From JAOUEE01 sp051011595 (GTDB lineage: Bacteria > Actinomycetota > Acidimicrobiia > Acidimicrobiales > SHLQ01): 10,862 bases of DNA. Within the stretch, counting starts at the first letter, position 1, and the number at the start of each line of letters is the position of its first letter. Under the pieces are notes generated by a model. The model did no database searches, was not told the DNA's origin, and was given only the letters and a program-made list of their open reading frames with translations. This document shows positions 1 through 5,179 of this stretch, piece by piece. The stretch is taken from the NCBI GenBank assembly GCA_051011595.1, contig JBPCTQ010000157.1, forward strand, positions 1 to 10,862, given 5' to 3'. Both the position numbers and the translations under genes were made by a program.

Positions 1-230
1 TAGGTGATGCCGGCGTGACCGCAGGCGAAGGCGGTTTCGAACCACTCAGCCCGGTTGCCGGCGATCAGGGCCAACGTGTCGCCGGGCCCGAGCCCCGCGG
101 CCCGGAAGCCGTTCACCAGCCGATTCACCCGATCGTCGAACTGGCCCCAGGTGACGATGGTGCCGTCCTCGTTGAGGATGCACGGCTCGTCGCCCTTGGT
201 TTCGACATATGGCGTGATCAGTGACGCCAT
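1..230 (-). CDS. Acyl-CoA synthetase (AMP-forming, ANL family), N-terminal part, cut by left edge
   Basis: Likely activates a carboxylic acid to its CoA thioester with ATP. Only the first 76 residues are in the window. They begin MASLITPYVETKGDEPCI and contain the pattern common at ANL-enzyme N-termini: an Asp/Gly turn, a TWGQFDDRVNRLVNGF helix, the AAGLGPGDTLALIAGN segment (Gly-Asp turn then a strand ending in Asn), and WFETAFACGHAGI, which matches the 'W..~~.A....G' helix of fatty-acid-CoA ligases. The AMP-binding P-loop and catalytic lysine lie outside the window. The ATG is 1 base after the thiolase stop (TGA-C-ATG) and no separate ribosome site is seen, so it is probably translated by coupling as the third gene of the DUF35-thiolase operon. 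The family assignment is good; the substrate is unknown. Confidence 0.82.
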   Translation of the reverse strand, partial: MASLITPYVETKGDEPCILNEDGTIVTWGQFDDRVNRLVNGFRAAGLGPGDTLALIAGNRAEWFETAFACGHAGIT

Positions 231-231
231 G

Positions 232-1374
232 TCAGCGGCTGAGGATGGTGACGCCGGAAATACCGGGTGCGCCGTACACGTGGGTGTAGGCCACCCGTGG
301 ATCGCCGGGCACCTGGTGCTCGCCGGCGTCGCCGCGGAGTTGCAGCACGTTCTCGTACACCTGGCGCAGACCGGAGGCCCCCACCGGCTCGCCGTTGGCC
401 AAACAGCCCCCGTCGGTGTTGACGGGGAACCGACCGTCTATCTCGGTGTCGCCGTTCTGGATCATGGCCTCCTGCTCGCCGTGCTGGCAGAAGCCGTTCT
501 CGGCCATGTGCATGATCTCGGCCCCGCTCTCGGTGTCTTGCAGTTGGGCCAGGTCGATGTCGTCGGGGCCGATGCCGGCCATCTCGAAGGCAGCCGCCGA
601 GGCATCAACAGTGGGGCCCGCGTTGTGCTCGATGGCAATGGACGGTGCCAGCACCTCGAAGCTGCCGAAGCGACGCGACCGCACCACTGCGGCGTTCAAG
701 AAGATGGGCGAGTCGGTGTACTTGTGGGCCTGGTCGCCTCGACACAACACCAGCGCCACCCCGCCTTGGCCCGGCGAGCAGAACATGTATTGGGTGAGCG
801 GGTAGCTCAACATGGGTGAGGCCAGCACCTCGTCCTCGGTGATCGGTTTGCGCCGCCATGCCATCGGGTTGATGGCACCGTTGCGCATGGCCTTGGCCGA
901 CACCTTGGCCAGCGTGGACTGACTGATGTCGTATTCGTGCATGTAGCGGTTGATCTTCATGCCGAAGAACTGGGTGGTGAGCGCCATTCCTGAAGCGCCG
1001 TACCAGTCGCCCAGCCCGGCACCTTTGGTCGACACCCGGAAGGCGCCTCGTTCGTGTTTGTCGAAGCCGATGGCGATGCCCAGGTCGAACATGCCCGACT
1101 CGATGGTGTTGAAGGCCGAGAACAACGCAGAGCCGCCGGTGGCGCACCCGTTGTTGACGTTGATGAACTGCAGCCCGGTGAGACCGAGCTTGGAGACCAT
1201 GGTGTCGGCCGCGCCGGCGGCCACCGATCCTCCGAAGGCGAACTGCATGTCGTCCCAGGTGGCACCGGCGTCGGCCACCGCCCGGCGGACCGCCACCACC
1301 CCTTGGTCCATTCCCGACACGCCGTCGTGGCGACCGAACTCGTGCATGCCGATTCCTACGATGGCCACACTCAT
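232..1374 (-). CDS. SCP2/lipid-transfer-type thiolase (acetyl-CoA acetyltransferase-like)
   Basis: 380 residues, full length for the SCP2-thiolase group. It opens with VAIVGIGMHEFGRH, the usual start of lipid-transfer thiolases. The nucleophile motif NNGCATGGSA gives Cys77. The region QDTESGAEIMHMAENGF (279-295) corresponds to the HDxF-type segment, and NTDGGCLANGEPVGASG (319-335) is the C-terminal loop. There the catalytic His of the classical GHP motif is Glu329 (GEP), and the CxG motif is replaced by YTHVYGAPG with His365. With a DUF35 partner this resembles the Ltp2/ChsH2 arrangement for retro-aldol or thiolytic side-chain cleavage, but the Cys is kept, so thiolysis or Claisen chemistry remains possible. 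A good ribosome site GGGGAG (1386-1381) lies 6 bases before the ATG, and the start overlaps the DUF35 stop (ATGA). Family sure, exact reaction not. Confidence 0.9.
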   Translation of the reverse strand: MSVAIVGIGMHEFGRHDGVSGMDQGVVAVRRAVADAGATWDDMQFAFGGSVAAGAADTMVSKLGLTGLQFINVNNGCATGGSALFSAFNTIESGMFDLGIAIGFDKHERGAFRVSTKGAGLGDWYGASGMALTTQFFGMKINRYMHEYDISQSTLAKVSAKAMRNGAINPMAWRRKPITEDEVLASPMLSYPLTQYMFCSPGQGGVALVLCRGDQAHKYTDSPIFLNAAVVRSRRFGSFEVLAPSIAIEHNAGPTVDASAAAFEMAGIGPDDIDLAQLQDTESGAEIMHMAENGFCQHGEQEAMIQNGDTEIDGRFPVNTDGGCLANGEPVGASGLRQVYENVLQLRGDAGEHQVPGDPRVAYTHVYGAPGISGVTILSR

Positions 1375-1802
1375 GACTGGCTCCCCACTGGTGCGAAGGC
1401 GAAGGTGACGACCTCGTTGCCGTCGTCGTCGGTGGCGAGCGGCACGGTGACCAGCTTCATCTCCATGCCGATCTCCAACTTGTCGGGGTCGGACTCGGTT
1501 AGTCGGGCCTCGACCTTGACCTGGCCGGGTAGCTCGACGTAGCCCACCCCGAACGGTTCGAAGTTCTCGACATCACCCACATACGGTGGCGCCTTGGGCG
1601 GGAACCCCTGGATGGTCCAGGTCCACAAGGTGCCGGTGGGTTCGAGCTCAACCGTTTCGGTGTCGGTGCCGGCACACTTCGGACAACCTGGTTGGGCCGG
1701 GAACATGTGGTTGCCACAGTCGTGGCAGCGGCTGCCGATGAGGCGCGGATCTTCGAGCGGGCCGGTGAACACACCCTCGGCCACGGGTACCTGGCTGGTC
1801 AT
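1371..1802 (-). CDS. DUF35 OB-fold / zinc-ribbon acyl-CoA-associated protein
   Basis: 143 residues, typical for stand-alone DUF35 proteins. The N-terminal half has a rubredoxin-like zinc ribbon: Cys26-x2-Cys29 and Cys40-x2-Cys43 (RCHDCG...GCPKC). The C-terminal half is an OB-fold: GTLWTWTIQGFPPKAP near 57-72, the FGVGYVELPGQVKVEARL strand pair, and a final VTFAFAPV strand. Members of this family form complexes with SCP2-type thiolases or aldolases and MaoC-like hydratases in steroid and acyl-CoA catabolism; the direct overlap with the thiolase gene (ATGA) supports such a complex here. It is the first gene of the operon. The ATG at 1802 sits 6 bases after a TAGGGT -10 element, so the transcript may be leaderless. 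The protein is cytoplasmic by inference, as it has no signal peptide or membrane segment. Confidence 0.92.
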   Translation of the reverse strand: MTSQVPVAEGVFTGPLEDPRLIGSRCHDCGNHMFPAQPGCPKCAGTDTETVELEPTGTLWTWTIQGFPPKAPPYVGDVENFEPFGVGYVELPGQVKVEARLTESDPDKLEIGMEMKLVTVPLATDDDGNEVVTFAFAPVGSQS

Positions 1803-1808
1803 GCGGTC

Positions 1809-1838
1809 ACCCTAAGACCGAATTGACCAACCGATCAA
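1809..1838 (-). promoter_or_regulatory. Promoter of the DUF35-thiolase-acyl-CoA synthetase operon
   Basis: Reading the minus strand, TTGATC (1838-1833) as -35 is followed by an 18-base spacer and TAGGGT (1814-1809) as -10, an actinobacterial TANNNT hexamer. The -10 ends 6 bases before the ATG at 1802, which would place the transcription start at or next to the A of the ATG, i.e. a leaderless message. The -35 and half of the spacer are covered by the palindrome at 1822-1840. This is a pattern-based call with no expression evidence. Confidence 0.55.
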
Positions 1839-1840
1839 TT
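1822..1840. promoter_or_regulatory. TetR-type operator-like palindrome (site A)
   Basis: ATTGACCAACCGATCAATT is built of half-sites ATTGACC and GATCAAT separated by 4 bases, differing from perfect inversion at one base pair. It covers the -35 and spacer of the DUF35 operon promoter, a position suited to repression. The reverse complement of the site in front of the Rieske gene (3600-3618) matches it at 16 of 19 bases. Short palindromes of this size in promoters of acyl-CoA and steroid catabolic operons in actinomycetes are usually bound by TetR-family repressors that sense acyl-CoA. The regulator itself is not identifiable in the window. Confidence 0.6.
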
Positions 1841-1857
1841 AGCACCCGCGGCGCCAA

Positions 1858-1904
1858 CTGGCGGTCCAGCGCGTCATAGGTGACGCGTTCTACCGCCAGT
1901 TCGG
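1858..1904. repeat. Palindromic repeat unit, copy 1
   Basis: A 47-bp unit repeated 60 bp further on with a single mismatch (A at 1868, G at 1928). It can fold as a long hairpin: outer arms AACTGGCGGT (1856-1865) and ACCGCCAGTT (1892-1901), a 4x4 poorly paired internal region, inner arms CGCGTCA (1870-1876) and TGACGCG (1881-1887), and a 4-base loop TAGG. There is no T-run, so it is not a standard rho-independent terminator. It lies between the SDR stop and the DUF35 promoter. Confidence 0.85.
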
Positions 1905-1917
1905 GTGTGCGCGCGTT

Positions 1918-1964
1918 CTGGCGGTCCGGCGCGTCATAGGTGACGCGTTCTACCGCCAGTTCGG
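1918..1964. repeat. Palindromic repeat unit, copy 2
   Basis: Second copy of the 47-bp unit, in direct orientation, 13 bp after copy 1. Outer arms are CTGGCGGT (1918-1925) and ACCGCCAG (1952-1959), two base pairs shorter than copy 1; the inner arms and TAGG loop (1937-1940) are identical. It starts 27 bp beyond the stop codon of the minus-strand SDR gene, so the pair forms the 3' region of that message. The arrangement resembles a REP/BIME-style intergenic element; a role in transcript ending or mRNA protection is inference. Confidence 0.85.
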
Positions 1965-1990
1965 CAGGGTTCGGTTGTGCTCGGGTGGGG

Positions 1991-2743
1991 CTACTGGCCG
2001 CCGGCGATGTTGAGGGTCTGGCCGGTGACCCACTCGGCGGCCGGCGAAGCCAGGTACAGGGCGGCTTGGCCGAGATCGTCGGGTGTGCCCACCCGGCCCA
2101 TGGGGATGTGGCGACCCAGCCCCTGGGCCTGCTCGTCGTCGAGACCCAACGCCGTCTTCATGATCTCGGTGGGCACCACCCCGGGGGCCAGCCCGTTGAC
2201 CCGCACCCGGGGAGCCAGCTCACGCGCCATGGTCTGGGTGAGGGAGTTGGTGGCCGCCTTGGCTGCCGCGTAGTGACCCGACCCCGGCACCGGCCCGTAG
2301 GCCGCCATCGACGAGATGTTGATGATGCATCCGCCATCGGCCATACGTTTCTCGGCCGCCACCGACGCCTCCCACACCGCCGTGAGGTTGAGGGCCAGGC
2401 AGCGGTCCCAGCTGTCGCGGTCCAACTCGGTGAGGGGCATACGGTCGGGTGAGCCCCCGGCGTTGTTCACCCACGTGGTGAGCGACCCGTGGGCGGCCAC
2501 CGCGCCATCGGCCAGGGCCTCCAACGCCGCCGGGTCGGTGACATCGGTGGTGATGGCCGTGGCGGTTCCGCCGGCGGAGTCGATCTCGGTGGCAACCCGG
2601 TCGATCTCGTCGGTGCGACGGGCGGCCACCACAACCGCCGCACCGGCGCGGGCGAATGCCTTGGCGATGCCCTCGCCGATGCCGCGGCCGGCTCCGGTGA
2701 CAACGGCGACGTGATCGGACAGGTCGAATGCAGTTCGGTCCAT
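1991..2743 (-). CDS. SDR-family oxidoreductase (short-chain dehydrogenase/reductase)
   Basis: 250 residues, a classical SDR. The cofactor loop is TGAGRGIG (16-23); ARR at 41-43 after the second strand suggests NADP(H) preference. NNAG is at 93-96, and the catalytic set is Ser145 (INISSMAAYG), Tyr158 and Lys162 (YAAAK). PGVVPTEI near 188-194 and the end WVTGQTLNIAGGQ are standard. It probably oxidises a hydroxy-acyl-CoA or alcohol, or reduces a ketone; substrate unknown. A longer reading to 2827 exists but would run into the divergent gene at 2789. The ATG at 2743 is preferred because GAGG (2755-2752) lies 8 bases upstream and the Rossmann motif then sits at the usual distance from the N-terminus. 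It is upstream of the DUF35 operon on the same strand but separated by 188 bp containing the repeats and a promoter. Confidence 0.93.
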   Translation of the reverse strand: MDRTAFDLSDHVAVVTGAGRGIGEGIAKAFARAGAAVVVAARRTDEIDRVATEIDSAGGTATAITTDVTDPAALEALADGAVAAHGSLTTWVNNAGGSPDRMPLTELDRDSWDRCLALNLTAVWEASVAAEKRMADGGCIINISSMAAYGPVPGSGHYAAAKAATNSLTQTMARELAPRVRVNGLAPGVVPTEIMKTALGLDDEQAQGLGRHIPMGRVGTPDDLGQAALYLASPAAEWVTGQTLNIAGGQ

Positions 2744-2751
2744 CGGCGCAG

Positions 2752-2755
2752 CCTC
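2752..2755 (-). promoter_or_regulatory. Ribosome binding site fixing the SDR start at 2743
   Basis: GAGG on the minus strand with an 8-base spacing to the ATG at 2743. It supports the short SDR reading over the in-frame start at 2827. Confidence 0.5.
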
Positions 2756-2788
2756 GCACGGTCGCCGGGGTCGTGACACGATCGGGGC

Positions 2789-3574
2789 ATGACCAGCTAC
2801 GGACTCGACGCCCTCCGCACGATTCACACCGACGACGTGTCACCCATCCTGCACTCGCTCACCCCCGACGAGTGGGCCGCTCCCAGCGGCTGCGATGGGT
2901 GGCGCACCCAGGACCTGGTGGCCCACCTCACCACCAACATGAAGTTGTTCGTCGACCCCGATCCCCAACCCGACGATGCCGAACCCCTGGGCATCGAAGC
3001 CCTCCAGGACGTGCTCGTCGATGCCCGACGGGACTGGACCCCCGAGCAGATCCTGGCCGAGTACGACCAATTCCTCGAACCGTGGTTGGGGGCGGTGGCC
3101 ATGTTCCAGGACGAGCCGCTGGCGTCGACCGACACCGACCTCGGTCAGTTGGGCACCCACCCCATGCACATGTTCGCCGACATCTACGCCTTCGACCATC
3201 TGTGTCACCTGCGGGTCGACATGCTGGCGCCCTCCGGGTCGGTGCAGCGGTCGCTGCCCCCGGTCGACGAGTTGCGTATGCGGCCCACCATCGAGTGGAT
3301 GATGGCCGGCCTGGCGCCGATGTGTCACGACGCACTGTCGGTGGTGACCGCCCCCGTCCAGCTGGTGCTCACCGGCCCCGGCGGTGGCACCTGGTTGCTC
3401 TCACCCGGCCCCGAGGTCAGCGAGGGCGGCGGAGATGCGGCCGCCACGGTCACGTCGTCGGCCGAGGATTTCGTGAGCTGGGGCACGAAACGAACCGACT
3501 GGCGAGGGTCGTGTGAGGTGCAGGGAGACGAGGAACTGGCCGGGGCCGTCCTCGACGCCATCGACATCATCTGA
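2789..3574 (+). CDS. Mycothiol-dependent maleylpyruvate isomerase-like protein (DinB fold, TIGR03086-like)
   Basis: 261 residues. The N-terminal four-helix DinB-like domain carries the family hallmark SGCDGWRTQDLVAHL (33-47) with His46, and YAFDHLCHLRVDM (133-145) with Asp136 and His140. By comparison with the corynebacterial isomerase (ligands His, Glu, His, with Glu-x3-His spacing) these three would bind a divalent metal, with Asp in place of Glu. The C-terminal part (about 188-261) resembles the SCP2-like C-terminal domain of the family, ending WRGSCEVQGDEELAGAVL. Known members use mycothiol in isomerisation or conjugation, but most are uncharacterised. It is divergent from the SDR across 45 bp. 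CACGAT at 2777-2782 with 6 bases to the ATG may be a leaderless-type -10. Whether it belongs to the neighbouring pathway is not clear. Confidence 0.82.
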   Translation: MTSYGLDALRTIHTDDVSPILHSLTPDEWAAPSGCDGWRTQDLVAHLTTNMKLFVDPDPQPDDAEPLGIEALQDVLVDARRDWTPEQILAEYDQFLEPWLGAVAMFQDEPLASTDTDLGQLGTHPMHMFADIYAFDHLCHLRVDMLAPSGSVQRSLPPVDELRMRPTIEWMMAGLAPMCHDALSVVTAPVQLVLTGPGGGTWLLSPGPEVSEGGGDAAATVTSSAEDFVSWGTKRTDWRGSCEVQGDEELAGAVLDAIDII

Positions 3575-3599
3575 ACCGGATCCAGCGCCCCATTCGCAG

Positions 3600-3623
3600 A
3601 ATTAACCGCTTGGTCAATAATGT
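3600..3623 (+). promoter_or_regulatory. Promoter of the Rieske operon with operator-like palindrome (site B)
   Basis: AATTAACCGCTTGGTCAAT (3600-3618) contains half-sites ATTAACC and GGTCAAT with a 4-base spacer, differing from perfect inversion at one base pair. On the reverse strand it reads ATTGACCAAGCGGTTAATT, 16 of 19 identical to site A at 1822-1840. A TANNNT hexamer TAATGT (3618-3623) follows and ends 6 bases before the ATG at 3630, the same offset as in the DUF35 operon. The -35 is poor (TTCGCA at 3593-3598), so the promoter may be weak. The palindrome sits between the -35 and -10 positions, again suited to repression. Confidence 0.58.
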
Positions 3624-3629
3624 GGGGTC

Positions 3630-4967
3630 ATGAGTCGATCACCGGGGATCACCTACCAGCAACTGCTCGACACCGACACCCATCCGGTGCCCGACGTCCT
3701 CCGCATCGAGAGCCCTGGGGACCTCGGCAACGACGACATCTCGGCTGAGCGGTACACCTCCCGCCAGTGGCACGAACGCGAGACCGAACGGTTGTGGCGA
3801 CGGGTTTGGCAGTTCGCCTGTCGGGAAGAGCACATTCCCGAAGTGGGCGACCACGTTGTGTACGAGATCGTTCGCGACAGCTATCTGGTGATCCGCACCG
3901 CCCCCGACGAGATCAAGGCCTACCCCAATGCCTGCTTGCACCGAGGTCGCCAGCTCAAGGATCACGACGGCAGGTGCAGTGAGATCCGTTGTCGCTTCCA
4001 CGGGTTCGCGTGGAAACTCGACGGCACCCTCCAGGACATCCCCGCCGATTGGGACTTCCCCCACGTCGAACCGGCCGAGTTCTCACTCCCCGAAGTGCGG
4101 GTCGACACATGGGGCGGGTTCGTGTTCATCAACCCCGACCCCGACGCCGAACCCCTGGCCGACTTCCTCGGTGGCATCGTCGACCACTTCGAGATCTGGG
4201 ACCTGGCCGACCGCTACGTGGAGGCCCACGTCGCCAAGGTGATTCCGGCCAACTGGAAGATCCTCCAGGAGGCGTTCTGTGAGGCGTACCACGTGAACGC
4301 CACCCACCCCCAGATCATGGCGTGGGTGGGTGACACCAACACCCAGGTCGACGTCTGGGAGAACTTCGCCCGGGCCATCACACCCAGTGGCACACCCAGC
4401 CCCCTCATCGACTTCGACCCCACCCAGGACGACATGATGCGGGCCATGCTCGATGTGCGCCACGACCAGAAGAGCCCCCTGCCCGAGCTCGACGACGAGC
4501 AATCGATGCGGGCCATGGCCGCGGCAGGTATGCGCGAGCGGCTACGGCCGGTCGTCGGTGACGAGTGGGCCGATCGCACCAGCGACGCCGAGCTCATGGA
4601 CAACCTCGACTACACGGTGTTCCCCAACTTCCATCCGTGGGGGGCGTTCAACCGCATCACGTACCGGTTCCGGCCCAACGGCGACGATCACCGCAGCGGC
4701 ATCATGGAGTGCCTGATCCTGTCGCCCTTCGACGGTGAGCGCCCACCGCCGGCCGAGATCCACTGGCTCGACGACCACGAGACCTGGACCGACGCTCCCG
4801 AGCTGGGTGGTGTGGCCAAGGTGTTCGATCAGGACCTGTTCAACATGCCCAAGGTGCAGGCCGGGCTCGAAACGACCCGCAAGCCGGGTGTCACCCTGGC
4901 CAGCTACCAGGAGTCCAAGATCCGCTGGCTCCACCAACGACTGGGAGAGTGGGTGGACGACCAATGA
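3630..4967 (+). CDS. Rieske non-heme iron oxygenase, alpha (catalytic) subunit
   Basis: 445 residues, full length for an aromatic ring-hydroxylating oxygenase alpha subunit. The Rieske [2Fe-2S] site is Cys102-x-His104 ... Cys121-x2-His124 (ACLHRGRQ and RCRFHGFAWKLDG). The mononuclear iron site is in NWKILQEAFCEAYHVNATH (208-226): His221 and His226, with Glu218 at the usual bridging-Asp position, and Asp402 in VFDQDLFNMPKVQAGL as the probable carboxylate ligand. It would hydroxylate a substrate with O2 and electrons from a reductase/ferredoxin. No beta subunit, ferredoxin or reductase gene is in the window, so it is probably an alpha-only enzyme fed by a shared electron donor. It starts the operon; its stop overlaps the next ATG (ATGA). 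Association with an acyl-CoA dehydrogenase suggests an acid or CoA-ester substrate, but this is inference. Confidence 0.95.
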   Translation: MSRSPGITYQQLLDTDTHPVPDVLRIESPGDLGNDDISAERYTSRQWHERETERLWRRVWQFACREEHIPEVGDHVVYEIVRDSYLVIRTAPDEIKAYPNACLHRGRQLKDHDGRCSEIRCRFHGFAWKLDGTLQDIPADWDFPHVEPAEFSLPEVRVDTWGGFVFINPDPDAEPLADFLGGIVDHFEIWDLADRYVEAHVAKVIPANWKILQEAFCEAYHVNATHPQIMAWVGDTNTQVDVWENFARAITPSGTPSPLIDFDPTQDDMMRAMLDVRHDQKSPLPELDDEQSMRAMAAAGMRERLRPVVGDEWADRTSDAELMDNLDYTVFPNFHPWGAFNRITYRFRPNGDDHRSGIMECLILSPFDGERPPPAEIHWLDDHETWTDAPELGGVAKVFDQDLFNMPKVQAGLETTRKPGVTLASYQESKIRWLHQRLGEWVDDQ

Positions 4968-5179
4968 ACGGGCTCCGTCATCCCTTCACCGACGCGCTCT
5001 ACGAGCTCGAGGACCCCGAGACGCGAACCATCCGGGTCACCGACGGCGACCGCACCGGGGTCTTCACCCGCTACGGACGGTGGATCGAGGGTGATCTCCG
5101 CGAGTGCGATCCTCAGATGTGTGGCTGGATCGGCGGCCCGCAGCTCATGCGACACCGCCCCTTGGTCGACAGCGAGTGA
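4964..5179 (+). CDS. Small unrecognised protein coupled to the Rieske oxygenase
   Basis: 71 residues, no family recognised. Its ATG overlaps the Rieske stop (ATGA, 4964-4967) and its TGA overlaps the GTG start of the acyl-CoA dehydrogenase (5176-5179), so it is locked into the operon. A ribosome site GGTGGA (4952-4957) stands 6 bases before the ATG. The protein looks like a compact beta fold: HPFTDALYELED, then TIRVTDGDRTGVFTRYGRW (a strand-turn-strand with aromatic and Gly positions), then EGDLRECDPQMCGWIGGPQ with Cys49 and Cys53. There is no signal peptide or membrane helix. Third-position G/C and overlap with both neighbours argue that it is real. It could be an accessory or substrate-handling subunit of the oxygenase; two cysteines alone are too few for a standard iron-sulfur ligand set. 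Confidence 0.85.
   Translation: MNGLRHPFTDALYELEDPETRTIRVTDGDRTGVFTRYGRWIEGDLRECDPQMCGWIGGPQLMRHRPLVDSE

Noticed and set aside
55..819. Plus-strand open frame of 254 codons opposite the thiolase
   Set aside because: It lies antisense to a clear thiolase and acyl-CoA synthetase start, and the translation shows no recognisable domain; a typical shadow of high-GC coding DNA.
1858..1964. CRISPR array from the repeated 47-bp units
   Set aside because: Only two copies, a 13-bp interval, and strong internal palindromes; no cas genes in the window.
2728..3516. Plus-strand frame of 262 codons overlapping the isomerase-like gene
   Set aside because: Arg/Pro/His-rich translation in another frame of a gene with the family motifs SGCDGW and DHLCHLR.
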